Below are positions 16,170 through 25,028 of a stretch of DNA of 41,703 nucleotides, piece by piece. This stretch comes from Curvibacter sp. (GTDB taxonomy: Bacteria > Pseudomonadota > Gammaproteobacteria > Burkholderiales > Burkholderiaceae_C), in the NCBI GenBank assembly GCA_019233055.1, contig JAFAMV010000237.1:1-41703 (forward strand), read 5' to 3'. The translations under genes were made by a program, and so were the position numbers. The notes below the pieces were generated by a model. That model did no database searches, was not told where the DNA came from, and was given only the letters and a program-made list of their open reading frames with translations. Each line of letters opens with the position of its first letter. The first letter of the stretch is position 1.

Positions 16170-16188
16170 GGCCGCCGGCGGCGCGGCC
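16170..16188. terminator. GC hairpin between convergent genes
   Basis: GGCCGC at 16170-16175 pairs with GCGGCC at 16183-16188 in the short gap between the stops of the DUF486 gene and the GGDEF-EAL gene. There is no T run on either side, so it may end transcription only weakly or with Rho. Confidence 0.3.
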
Positions 16189-18345
16189 TCAGGTGGCCGG
16201 GATCGACTGGGTGGGCAGGCCGATGTGGAAGCCCTGCACATAGTTCACGCCCATCTCCCTCAAGGCCTGCAGGATGTCTGCGTTCTCAACATATTCGGCC
16301 ACGGTCAGGATGCCGATGTCCTGGCACAGCCGCGACAGGTTGCGGACCAGGGCATGGTCGACCTTGGAGCTCAGGATGTTGCGCACAAAGGCACCGTCGA
16401 TTTTCACGTAGTCGAACTTGAGTTCGCGCAGGTAGTGGAAGGAGTTGTAGCCGCTGCCGAAATCGTCCAGGGCGAAGGCAAACCCCTTCTCGCGCAGGCT
16501 CGCCAGAAAGCGCCGCATATTGGCCATGTCACCGATGGCGTCGCGCTCCAGGATCTCGAAGACCACCGACTGCGGCGGCACCCCGAGTTCGGCACAGGTC
16601 TCCTCGGCGTACTGCAGGATGCCTCGGCCCTGGATCTCCTGGGCCGACAGGTTCAGGAACAGCCTCGGCGGCACCGTGCCGCCGCCCAGCCTTTGGCGCA
16701 GCGCCTGCAGCGCCGCGCGGATGATGATGCGATCGAGATCGCGCGCCATGCCGTATTTCTCGATGGTCTCGATGAACTGGCTGGCGGCGACGACTTCGCC
16801 GCTGGGCTCCACCATGCGGGCCAGGGTCTCGTAGGCGAAGACGGCGCCGCTGTGGCAGTCGACGATGCTGTGGAAGTAGGGCACGATGCGGTTCTGCTGC
16901 AGGGCCTCGCGCAGGCGCTCTGCATAGTCGCGTGAAATCCGGCTCTGCGCGGGGGCCGGCCCTTCGGTGTCCATCGCGCAGGTGGCATCCTTGCCCAGGC
17001 CCTTGGCTCGGTACATCGCGGTGTCGGCGCCGGCCATGATGTCAACCTCGTTGCGGGCGTCCTTGGGGTAGGTGGCCACGCCGATGGACACGGTCAGGTG
17101 GAAGGTCTTGCCGCTGTCGGACTGGAAGCCCCGTTCCCGAAGGATCCGGCCCAGTTGCTGTGCGGCGGCCAGCGCGCCACTCAGGCCGGTTTCCATCAGC
17201 AGGACGGCGAACTCGTCACCCCCCAGGCGCGCCGCGATGTCGCCCTTGCGGGTGTGCTGGCGCAGGATCTCGGCCACCCCGCGCAGGGCCTCGTCGCCCA
17301 CCTGATGGCCATAGGTGTCGTTGATGTCCTTGAAGTCGTCCAGGTCCAGCATCAGCAGCGCGAACTCGTGGCCATGGCGTTCCGAGCGGCCGAACTCGTA
17401 TTCGAGCACGTTGTTGAACTGGCGCCGGTTGTACAGACCCGTCAGCGGGTCGTGCATGGCGTAGTACTCCAGCTCGGCCAGGGTGCGCGACAGCAGCTTG
17501 CTGGAGCCGACCACCATGACCATCACCGACAGGATCGAGCGCACCACGCTCTCTTCCTGCGGGGTCAGCTCGTCGCTGCCGACATAGGCCACCCCGAGCA
17601 GGCCGGCCAGCTTGGGCGTGTGCTCGGGGACCGCCACGGTGATCATGCGGATGTCGTCGAGCTGTTTCGGCGGTCGCGGCACCGGGATGGAGAACTCCTC
17701 GAATTCAAGCAGCACATCCGGCGGCAGGTCGAGGGCGGTCAGCATCTTCCGCGTCAGTGCGCTGCGCGCCTCGGCGCGGGTGGCCTGCGAATACTCGCCG
17801 AGGTAGTAGAGGTACATGGAGAGTCCATGCTCCTCGGCAAAGGCGATATAGAAGAAGTTGAAGGGGAAGATCGCGTGGAAGTCGGCCAGGATCTCCTGCA
17901 CGAAGGCCTTCCACTGGGCGACGTGTTCATGTGACAGGATGATGCGCTCGAGCACCTTGCTCTGGCGTTCGAACAGGTCCTTTTCGATCAGGGTCTTCGA
18001 CAGTTCGAGCAGCGTCCGATTGAAGTCGAGCATGGTCTCCTGCGCATGGGCCCCGTTGCGCTGCCATTGCCGCTGCCTTTCGACCAGCAGCATCGACAGG
18101 GTGGTTTCCAGTCGCTCGCAGGTGGCGATCATCGGCTCGATGGCGCCCAGGAGATCCTGGGGCTCCGAATGGACCGCAAGCGCCCGGAGTTGCGAGAGCA
18201 ACTCCGACAGGACCTGGCGCACCAGGCCCGAGAGATTGCTGGCAAAGGCTCGGCTGCGGGTCTGGCTTTCCATCAACGCGGCCAGGCGGTCGATGGCGTG
18301 CAGCCGGACCACCTCCAGGTCCAGGGGGGGCGCGGGGCGCGTCAT
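16189..18345 (-). CDS. GGDEF-EAL cyclic-di-GMP enzyme
   Basis: This 718-residue cytoplasmic protein has three parts: an N-terminal helical and GAF-like region (1-290), a GGDEF domain (about 293-455) and an EAL domain (about 470-718). The active-site GGDEF is intact at 375-379 and an RKGD inhibitory site lies at 366-369, so diguanylate cyclase activity is likely. In the EAL half the signature reads ETL (504-506), but the other catalytic elements remain: Asn in NLSAQ, the ILE Glu, DDFGSGYNS, KID, AEYVE and QGFHIG. Phosphodiesterase activity is therefore possible. The ATG at 18345 overlaps the stop of the ODP-like gene (ATGA), so the two are co-translated. The partner probably supplies the oxygen or redox signal. 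Confidence 0.92.
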   Translation of the reverse strand: MTRPAPPLDLEVVRLHAIDRLAALMESQTRSRAFASNLSGLVRQVLSELLSQLRALAVHSEPQDLLGAIEPMIATCERLETTLSMLLVERQRQWQRNGAHAQETMLDFNRTLLELSKTLIEKDLFERQSKVLERIILSHEHVAQWKAFVQEILADFHAIFPFNFFYIAFAEEHGLSMYLYYLGEYSQATRAEARSALTRKMLTALDLPPDVLLEFEEFSIPVPRPPKQLDDIRMITVAVPEHTPKLAGLLGVAYVGSDELTPQEESVVRSILSVMVMVVGSSKLLSRTLAELEYYAMHDPLTGLYNRRQFNNVLEYEFGRSERHGHEFALLMLDLDDFKDINDTYGHQVGDEALRGVAEILRQHTRKGDIAARLGGDEFAVLLMETGLSGALAAAQQLGRILRERGFQSDSGKTFHLTVSIGVATYPKDARNEVDIMAGADTAMYRAKGLGKDATCAMDTEGPAPAQSRISRDYAERLREALQQNRIVPYFHSIVDCHSGAVFAYETLARMVEPSGEVVAASQFIETIEKYGMARDLDRIIIRAALQALRQRLGGGTVPPRLFLNLSAQEIQGRGILQYAEETCAELGVPPQSVVFEILERDAIGDMANMRRFLASLREKGFAFALDDFGSGYNSFHYLRELKFDYVKIDGAFVRNILSSKVDHALVRNLSRLCQDIGILTVAEYVENADILQALREMGVNYVQGFHIGLPTQSIPAT

Positions 18346-19106
18346 GTCGCGAAGCGCCCGCCGGGCTGCAGCAGGTCCAGGCCGCAGCGCAGCCCGGCGA
18401 TCCATTCGAGGAAGTCCCGCACCGCACGGCCCCGGTAGATCGGACCATGCTGGGGGGCCAGCATGTCGATGTCGAGCTCGGCAATGGTGTCGAGCCAGCA
18501 GCGCACCGCGCGCTGGCCGCACATGTAGCGCTGATGGAATCCCACGATGTAGGGCAGATGGGCCTCGAAGTCGTCCACAAAAGGACGCTCCATGCCCATG
18601 GGCATCATGGCCGATCCGATGTCGCCGGTGAACAGGATGCGGGACTCCGGGTCGTAGACATTGATCTGGCCCTCCGAGTGCAGGAAGTGGGCCGGCACGA
18701 TCTGCAACTCGAAACCCGGCGCGATGCTCAGGGCCTGACCGCTGTCGGGCACCCCGACGAACTGGCTCATGTCGTGCAGGCCGTAGTGCGGGAGGAAGCG
18801 CATCCAGATGTGGGACACATAGACCGGTGCCTTGATCATCTCCAGCCAGGTCGAGATGCCGCCGACGATGTCCGGATCCTGGTGGGACAGGACGATGGCT
18901 CTGACCTGATCGGGCCGAAGGTATTTGAGAAGCTCCGCCAGCACGCGAGGCATCACCCCGAAGCCGCCGGGGTCCAGCAGGACGCCCGCGCCCTGGTGTT
19001 CGATCAGGTATTGGTTGGAGTGGACCCCAGATTCCTCGCCCGACTCGCTCTCGTTGAGCAACACGAAGCGATGGGACGATGACTGATACAGCGGGATGTT
19101 GTTCAT
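18342..19106 (-). CDS. ODP-like diiron metallo-beta-lactamase-fold protein (oxygen sensor candidate)
   Basis: This 254-residue protein has the metallo-beta-lactamase fold as used in flavodiiron proteins, but no flavodoxin domain. Metal ligands are in place: His75, Asp77 and Asp79 in LSHQDPD, His143 in HFLHSEG, Asp162 in FTGDIG and His220 in PQHG. The His/acid/Asp pattern and the HFLHSEG segment fit the ODP (oxygen-binding diiron protein) group, which binds O2 and signals to chemotaxis or c-di-GMP proteins. The gene overlaps a GGDEF-EAL gene by 4 bases. The ATG at 19106 is preferred to one 36 bases upstream because the family starts close to this point. An FNR-like promoter precedes it. A hydrolase role is less likely but not excluded. 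Confidence 0.85.
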   Translation of the reverse strand: MNNIPLYQSSSHRFVLLNESESGEESGVHSNQYLIEHQGAGVLLDPGGFGVMPRVLAELLKYLRPDQVRAIVLSHQDPDIVGGISTWLEMIKAPVYVSHIWMRFLPHYGLHDMSQFVGVPDSGQALSIAPGFELQIVPAHFLHSEGQINVYDPESRILFTGDIGSAMMPMGMERPFVDDFEAHLPYIVGFHQRYMCGQRAVRCWLDTIAELDIDMLAPQHGPIYRGRAVRDFLEWIAGLRCGLDLLQPGGRFAT

Positions 19107-19148
19107 GGCGCGCGCAAGGCCCTTTGTCTCTCTTCGAAGCAATCGGGC

Positions 19149-19189
19149 ATGCTAGCCAGCGCGCGCTGGGTTCACTTGATCTGGGTTAA
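19149..19189 (-). promoter_or_regulatory. FNR/Anr-like box with -10 element (class II geometry)
   Basis: On the minus strand TTAAC-CCAG-ATCAA (19189-19176) matches the FNR consensus TTGAT-N4-ATCAA at 8 of 10 positions, with one half perfect. A -10-like TAGCAT lies at 19154-19149. A transcription start 7 bases on, near 19142-19141, would put the box centre about 41 bases upstream, the class II position used by FNR-type activators. The first gene downstream starts at 19106. The sequence match and spacing are seen directly; oxygen-dependent activation is inference. Confidence 0.55.
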
Positions 19190-19271
19190 GTCTTTGTGGG
19201 GGTGTGGCATTTTTGTGTCAATTTGTTGCGAAAGTGGCCGTCCCGGCCATCCAGGATCTGGCCGGGCTTGC

Positions 19272-20186
19272 TCAAGCCTTGGGCTGCTGCCGGATCAGGG
19301 CCATGGCCGAGCTGATCAGGCTGGCCACTTCACCCATGTGGCTGGGCACGATCAGCGTCGTGGCCGCGCTGGAGGCCACCCGGCCGTAGGCGTCCACGGC
19401 GCGTTCGGCCACCTTGAGCTGCACCGCCTGCTCGCCGCCGGGCTCGCGGATGGCGGCGGCCACGCGCTCGATCGCCTGGGCGGTGGCCTCGGCCACCGTG
19501 GTGATGGCTGCGGCCTCACCCTGGGCCTTGTTGATCGCCGCCTGTTTGGCACCTTCCGAGCGTGCAATGAAGGCCTCGCGCTCGCCGGTGGCGATGTTGA
19601 TCTGTTCCTGGCGGCGGCCTTCGGAGGCCGCGATCAGCGCGCGCTTCTCGCGCTCGGCCGTGATCTGGGCCTGCATGGCATGCAGGATCTCCTTGGGGGG
19701 CGTGAGGTCCTTGATCTCGTAGCGCAGCACCTTCACCCCCCAGTTGAGCGCCGCTTCGTCGATCGCGGCCACCACCTGGGCATTGATGACGTCGCGCTCC
19801 TCGAAGGTCTTGTCGAGCTCCAGCTTGCCGATCACGCTGCGCAGCGAGGTCTGCGCGAGCTGGGTGACCGCCATGATGTAGTTCGACGAGCCATAGCTGG
19901 CCCGCATCGGGTCCGTGACCTGGAAATAGAGAATGCCATCCACCTGCAGCTGGGTGTTGTCGCGGGTGATGCAGACCTGGCTGGGCACGTCGAGCGGGAT
20001 CTCCTTGAGGCTGTGGCGGTAGGCCACGTTGTCGATGAAGGGGATCAGCAGCTTGGGGCCCGGGGTGAGGGTGTTGTGGTAGCGGCCCAGCCGCTCGACC
20101 ACCCAGGCATGTTGCTGGGGCACGATCTTGACCGAGCGGGCAATGAAGATGACGACGATGACGGCGATGACGAGTGCGAATTCCAT
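19272..20186 (-). CDS. SPFH/stomatin-family membrane protein (QmcA-like)
   Basis: This 304-residue protein has an N-terminal membrane helix (2-17) followed by an SPFH/Band 7 domain, recognisable by VPQQHAWVVERLGRYHNTL, ITRDNTQLQVDGILYFQV and the SLRSVIGKLELD segment. After it comes an Ala/Glu-rich coiled coil (about 175-245). Such proteins form large oligomeric cages in the inner membrane and organise membrane microdomains or regulate proteases such as FtsH. It lies 66 bases downstream of an NfeD gene, the standard partner of this stomatin subfamily, so the two form an operon. Confidence 0.94.
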   Translation of the reverse strand: MEFALVIAVIVVIFIARSVKIVPQQHAWVVERLGRYHNTLTPGPKLLIPFIDNVAYRHSLKEIPLDVPSQVCITRDNTQLQVDGILYFQVTDPMRASYGSSNYIMAVTQLAQTSLRSVIGKLELDKTFEERDVINAQVVAAIDEAALNWGVKVLRYEIKDLTPPKEILHAMQAQITAEREKRALIAASEGRRQEQINIATGEREAFIARSEGAKQAAINKAQGEAAAITTVAEATAQAIERVAAAIREPGGEQAVQLKVAERAVDAYGRVASSAATTLIVPSHMGEVASLISSAMALIRQQPKA

Positions 20187-20252
20187 GGGATTCCCGTGTC
20201 AGAACGATTCATGGGCCCAGAGCGGGGCCGTTGCAGGGAGGGGCGCCGGGGC

Positions 20253-20678
20253 TCAGACCGGCGTCACGACGAGTCGGTTGCCGAGCACCTCGACGATGCG
20301 TTGGGGCCCCGGGCGGGCGGCCTGACCGGGCTGGAGCTGGACCGCCCATTGCGCGCCGCGGTAATGCACCGTGGCGCTGCCATCAGGCCGCCACTGTTCG
20401 ACCAGCACCGTCTGCCCCAGGTCGAGGCTCACGTCTGGGTTGCGGCTCGCGGGCGGGTCTTTGGGATGGCGGCGACGCCACAGATGCCAGGCCAGCACCA
20501 GCGAGCCCCCCACGGCCGAGGCCAGCAGAAGCTGGCTGCTGGAGTCGGCGCCCCAGAGCGCCGCTGCGCCGCCTGCGGCCATGCCGGTGGCGAGCAGCAG
20601 CAGATAGAGCGTGCCGGTCAACAGTTCGGCGACGATGGTGAATCCGGCCAACAACCACCACAGCGTGCTTGGGCTCAT
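20253..20678 (-). CDS. NfeD-family membrane protein
   Basis: This 141-residue protein has two or three hydrophobic helices in the first 60 residues and a C-terminal beta-rich OB-fold domain (about 78-141: GQTVLVEQWRPDGSATVHYR and so on), the short form of the NfeD family. It normally works with the SPFH protein encoded next to it. The ATG at 20678 has an AGGAGG site just upstream, which decides the start over an ATG 87 bases earlier. It is divergent from the decarboxylase gene. Confidence 0.92.
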   Translation of the reverse strand: MSPSTLWWLLAGFTIVAELLTGTLYLLLLATGMAAGGAAALWGADSSSQLLLASAVGGSLVLAWHLWRRRHPKDPPASRNPDVSLDLGQTVLVEQWRPDGSATVHYRGAQWAVQLQPGQAARPGPQRIVEVLGNRLVVTPV

Positions 20679-20848
20679 GGGTCCTCCTGGCGGCAGCGCA
20701 CAGGCTCGATTGCCTGTCTTGCTGGCACCACATTCTGGTGGAAAAAGGGCAGGCGTCAAAAGCACGTCTCCATTTTTCCTTACACTTCGCGCCTGTTTCG
20801 CAAAACCACGCTTTCCCTCATCCCCCAGTCCCGCCCCCGGAGGCCTGC

Positions 20849-23119
20849 ATGAAATTCCGTTTCCCCATTGTCATCATCGATGAGGACTTCCGCTCCGAAA
20901 ACACCTCGGGCCTGGGCATCCGCGCCCTGGCCCAGGCGATCGAGTCCGAAGGTTTCGAGGTGCTGGGGGTGACCAGTTATGGCGACCTGAGCCAGTTCGC
21001 CCAGCAGCAAAGCCGTGCCAGCGCCTTCATCCTGTCGATCGACGACGAAGAGTTCACGCCGGGCCCCGACCTCGACCCCGCCGTGCTGAACCTGCGCAGC
21101 TTCATCGACGAGGTGCGGCGCAAGAACCTCGACGTGCCGATCTACGTCTATGGCGAGACCAAGACCTCGCGCCACCTGCCCAACGACATCCTGCGCGAGC
21201 TGCACGGCTTCATCCACATGTTCGAGGACACGCCCGAGTTCGTGGCGCGCCACATCATCCGCGAGGCCAAGAGCTACCTCGAAGGCGTGCAGCCGCCGTT
21301 CTTCAAGGCCCTGCTCGACTACGCCGAAGATGGTTCCTACTCCTGGCACTGCCCGGGGCACTCGGGCGGCGTGGCCTTCCTGAAGAGCCCGGTGGGCCAG
21401 ATGTACCACCAGTTCTATGGCGAGAACATGCTGCGCGCCGACGTCTGCAACGCGGTCGAGGAACTGGGCCAGCTGCTCGACCACAACGGTGCCATCGGCG
21501 AGAGCGAGCGCAATGCCGCCCGCATCTTCAACGCCGACCACTGCTTCTTCGTCACCAACGGCACCAGCACCAGCAACAAGATGGTCTGGCACCACACGGT
21601 GGCCCCGGGCGATGTGGTGGTGGTGGACCGCAACTGCCACAAGTCGATCCTGCACTCGATCATCATGACCGGGGCCATCCCGGTGTTCCTGAAGCCCACG
21701 CGCAACCATTTCGGCATCATCGGCCCGATCCCGCAGAGCGAGTTCACCAAGGAATCGATCCAGGCCAAGATCAAGGCCAACCCGCTGCTCAAGGGGGTGG
21801 ACGCGAAGAAGGTCAAGCCGCGCATCCTGACCATCACCCAGTCGACCTACGACGGCGTGCTCTACAACACCGAGACCATCAAGAGCATGCTTGACGGCTA
21901 TGTCGAGAACCTGCACTTCGATGAGGCCTGGCTGCCGCATGCGGCCTTCCACCCCTTCTACGGCCCCTACCACGCCATGGGCAAGAAGCGGGCACGACCC
22001 AAGGAAAGCGTGGTCTACGCCACCCAGTCCATCCACAAGCTGCTGGCCGGCATCAGCCAGGCCAGCCACGTGCTGGTGCAGGACTCGCAGAACACCAAGC
22101 TGGACCGCCACCTCTTCAACGAGGCCTTCCTGATGCACACCAGCACCAGCCCGCAGTACAGCATCATCGCCAGCTGCGATGTGGCCGCCGCCATGATGGA
22201 GCCGCCCGGTGGCACCGCCCTGGTGGAGGAGAGCATCGCCGAGGCACTCGACTTCCGCCGTGCCATGCGCAAGGTCGACGATGAATACGGCAAGGACTGG
22301 TGGTTCAAGGTCTGGGGCCCCGAGAAACTGGTCGAGGACGGTGTCGGCCGCGCGGATGACTGGATCATCAAGGGCGACAGCAAGAACGGCAAATGGCATG
22401 GTTTCGGCAAGCTGGCCGACGGCTTCAACATGCTGGACCCGATCAAGTCGACGGTGGTCACGCCGGGCCTGGACCTGAACGGCAAGTTCGCCAAGACCGG
22501 CATCCCGGCCAGCATCGTGACCAAGTTCCTGGCCGAGCACGGCGTGATCGTCGAGAAGACCGGCCTGTACAGCTTCTTCATCATGTTCACCATCGGCATC
22601 ACCAAGGGCCGCTGGAATTCGCTGCTGACCGCGCTGCAGCAGTTCAAGGACGACTACGAGAAGAACCAGCCGATGTGGCGCATCCTGCCCGAGTTCTGCC
22701 AGCAGCACCGCCGCTACGAGCGCATGGGCCTGCGCGACCTGTGCCAGCATGTGCACGAGCTCTACGCCAAGTACGACATCGCGCGCCTGACCACCGAGAT
22801 GTACCTCAGCGATCTGACCCCGGCCATGAAGCCCTCGGACGCCTTCGCCCACATCGCCCAGCGCAAGACCGAGCGCGTCGAGATCGACCACCTCGAGGGC
22901 CGGATCACGACCAGCCTGGTCACGCCTTACCCGCCCGGCATCCCGCTGCTGATCCCGGGCGAGGTGTTCAACAAGAAGATCGTCGACTACCTCAAGTTCT
23001 CGCGCGAGTTCAACGCCCAGTGCCCGGGCTTCGAGACCGACATCCACGGCCTGGTCGAGGAAGAGGACGTCAACGGCCAGGTGCGCTACTTCGCGGACTG
23101 CGTGCGCCAGGACGCCTGA
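20849..23119 (+). CDS. PLP-dependent arginine/lysine/ornithine decarboxylase
   Basis: This is a 756-residue enzyme of the group III (fold type I) basic amino-acid decarboxylases. An N-terminal response-regulator-like wing domain (1-130) comes first. The PLP domain follows, with the Schiff-base lysine at residue 397 in TQSIHKLLAG and the upstream SWHCPGHSGG and DEAW motifs. The C-terminal domain is present (about 590-756). It removes CO2 from a basic amino acid to give a polyamine or diamine and consumes a proton, serving polyamine synthesis or acid resistance. The sequence does not let me choose among Arg, Lys and Orn. The ATG at 20849 follows a CCGGAGG site; the open frame upstream is unrelated. 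The yejABEF genes begin 35 bases downstream. Confidence 0.95.
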   Translation: MKFRFPIVIIDEDFRSENTSGLGIRALAQAIESEGFEVLGVTSYGDLSQFAQQQSRASAFILSIDDEEFTPGPDLDPAVLNLRSFIDEVRRKNLDVPIYVYGETKTSRHLPNDILRELHGFIHMFEDTPEFVARHIIREAKSYLEGVQPPFFKALLDYAEDGSYSWHCPGHSGGVAFLKSPVGQMYHQFYGENMLRADVCNAVEELGQLLDHNGAIGESERNAARIFNADHCFFVTNGTSTSNKMVWHHTVAPGDVVVVDRNCHKSILHSIIMTGAIPVFLKPTRNHFGIIGPIPQSEFTKESIQAKIKANPLLKGVDAKKVKPRILTITQSTYDGVLYNTETIKSMLDGYVENLHFDEAWLPHAAFHPFYGPYHAMGKKRARPKESVVYATQSIHKLLAGISQASHVLVQDSQNTKLDRHLFNEAFLMHTSTSPQYSIIASCDVAAAMMEPPGGTALVEESIAEALDFRRAMRKVDDEYGKDWWFKVWGPEKLVEDGVGRADDWIIKGDSKNGKWHGFGKLADGFNMLDPIKSTVVTPGLDLNGKFAKTGIPASIVTKFLAEHGVIVEKTGLYSFFIMFTIGITKGRWNSLLTALQQFKDDYEKNQPMWRILPEFCQQHRRYERMGLRDLCQHVHELYAKYDIARLTTEMYLSDLTPAMKPSDAFAHIAQRKTERVEIDHLEGRITTSLVTPYPPGIPLLIPGEVFNKKIVDYLKFSREFNAQCPGFETDIHGLVEEEDVNGQVRYFADCVRQDA

Positions 23120-23154
23120 CGGCCGGTGAGCCAGGGCTGAGGCAGAATCCGGGC

Positions 23155-24996
23155 ATGCGCCTGAGTCTTTCGCGTCTGCTCCTGTCCTGCGGCCTGCTCC
23201 TGGCCCTGTGCCCTGCCGGGCCCGTCTGGGCGGCCCATGGCTATGCCCTCTGGGGCGAGCTCAAGTACCCGACGGGCTTCGGCCATTTCGCCTACGTCAA
23301 CCCCGAGGCCCCCAAGGGCGGCGAGCTGCGCCTGGTCAGCAACGAGCGCAGCTCGACCTTCGACAAGTACAACCCCTTCACGATCAAGGGCTCGGCGCCG
23401 GCCTATCTGAGCAGCCTGATGTTCGACACCCTGCTCACCGGCGCCCTCGACGAGACCGGTGCCGCCTACGGCCTGCTGGCCGACGATGTGGCCGTGGCGC
23501 CGGACGGCCTCAGCGCCACCTTCCACCTGCGTGCCGAGGCCCGCTTCCACGACGGTCAGCCGGTGCTGGCCGAAGATGTGAAGTACAGCTACGACACCCT
23601 GATGGGGCCGGACACCGCGCCGGGCTACAAGACGGCGCTCGAGAACGTGGCCGGCCTCGAGGTGTTGGATGCGCAGACGATGCGCTTCCGTTTCCGCTCA
23701 CCCGACCGCGAACTGCCCCTGACGGTCGGCGCGCTGCCGATCTTCAGCCACCGCTGGGGCGCCGGCAAGCGCTTCAGCGAGGTGGTCACCGACACCCCCA
23801 TCGGCAGCGGCCCCTACCGCATCGGTCCGGTGCGTTTCGGCCGCGACATCACCTATGTGCGCAACCCCGACTACTGGGCGCGCGATCTCAACGTCAAACG
23901 CGGCACCGGCAATTTCGATCGCATCACGGTGAAGATCTACAAGGACAACACCGCGCGGCTCGAAGCCTTCAAGGCCGGTGAGTTCGACCTCATGGTGTTC
24001 TATTCGGCCGGCGACTGGGCGCGCCGCGTCAAGGGGGCGCGCTTCGACACCGGCGAGCTGGTCAAGCGCGAGTTCAAGCACCGCCTGCCCTCGGGTTTCC
24101 AGAGCTTCTTCCTCAACACCCGGCGCAAGCCGCTCGACGATCTGCGCGTGCGCAAGGCCCTGGGCCTGGCCCTCGACTTCGAATGGATGAACCGCCAGCT
24201 GTTCTATGGCAGCTACCAGCGCGTCAACGGCCTGTTCGGCAACACCGACTGTGCTGCCCAGGGCCTGCCCGGCACGGACGAGCTGGCCCTGCTGCAACCG
24301 TGGCGTGCGCAACTGCCTGCCAGCGTCTTCGGCCCGATGGCCGAACCGCCCCGCACCGATGGCGCCCACAGCCTGCGCGACAACCTGCGCCAGGCCCAGG
24401 CCCTGCTGCGCGAGGCCGGCTGGAGCTACCGCGACGGCGCCCTGCGCAATGCCCAGGGCGAGCCCCTGGTGCTCGAATACCTGGACAGCAGCGAAGGCAA
24501 GGTGGCGACCTTCGCCTCCTGGGCGCGCAACCTCGAAAAACTCGGCATCAGCCTGAAGTTCCGTTCGGTCGACTTCGCGCTCTACCTGCAGCGCCTGCAG
24601 AAATTCGACTTCGACCTGGTGACGCTGGCGGTGCCGGGCACCAACACGCCGGGCAAGGACTACGCTGACCTGTTCGGCAGCAAGGCCGCCGACACCGAAG
24701 ACTCGGGCAACATGGCCGGCGTCAAGAGCCCGGCCGTCGATGCCCTGATCAACGCCATGGTCGGCGCCAAGACCCATGCGGCGATGCTGGCCGCCTGCCG
24801 TTCGCTGGACCGGGTCATCGCCCACGGCCACTACCTGATCCCGCAGTACACCTCGGTCACCCACCGCATCGCCTACGACGCCTGGCGCCTGGTCGAGCCG
24901 GCGCAGATGCCCCCCTATGCCCCCGGCGAAGGCTGGGCCATCGACACCTGGTGGGCCCGCCTGCCGCCCCAGACCCGGCCTCAACCCCAGCCTTGA
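23155..24996 (+). CDS. yejA: Periplasmic peptide-binding protein of a Yej-type ABC importer
   Basis: This 613-residue protein has a signal peptide (cut near WAA at about 27) and then the SBP family 5 (OppA/DppA-like) fold. The opening HGYALWGELKYPTGFGHF and YVNPEAPKGGELRL are typical of YejA. Family 5 binding proteins present oligopeptides to the permease in the periplasm; YejABEF of enterobacteria also takes up microcin C. It starts the yejABEF operon. The gap from the decarboxylase stop is only 35 bases, so the decarboxylase may be co-transcribed. The exact peptide range is not known. Confidence 0.93.
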   Translation: MRLSLSRLLLSCGLLLALCPAGPVWAAHGYALWGELKYPTGFGHFAYVNPEAPKGGELRLVSNERSSTFDKYNPFTIKGSAPAYLSSLMFDTLLTGALDETGAAYGLLADDVAVAPDGLSATFHLRAEARFHDGQPVLAEDVKYSYDTLMGPDTAPGYKTALENVAGLEVLDAQTMRFRFRSPDRELPLTVGALPIFSHRWGAGKRFSEVVTDTPIGSGPYRIGPVRFGRDITYVRNPDYWARDLNVKRGTGNFDRITVKIYKDNTARLEAFKAGEFDLMVFYSAGDWARRVKGARFDTGELVKREFKHRLPSGFQSFFLNTRRKPLDDLRVRKALGLALDFEWMNRQLFYGSYQRVNGLFGNTDCAAQGLPGTDELALLQPWRAQLPASVFGPMAEPPRTDGAHSLRDNLRQAQALLREAGWSYRDGALRNAQGEPLVLEYLDSSEGKVATFASWARNLEKLGISLKFRSVDFALYLQRLQKFDFDLVTLAVPGTNTPGKDYADLFGSKAADTEDSGNMAGVKSPAVDALINAMVGAKTHAAMLAACRSLDRVIAHGHYLIPQYTSVTHRIAYDAWRLVEPAQMPPYAPGEGWAIDTWWARLPPQTRPQPQP

Positions 24997-25028
24997 GGGG
25001 CTGCTTCCCAGACTTTCTCCGCCCGACC

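Noticed and set aside
20780..23047. 755-codon open frame on the minus strand
   Set aside because: It is the exact antisense of the decarboxylase gene, rich in Val, Leu, Gly, Asp and His without motifs; the plus-strand gene has a clear PLP site and family match.
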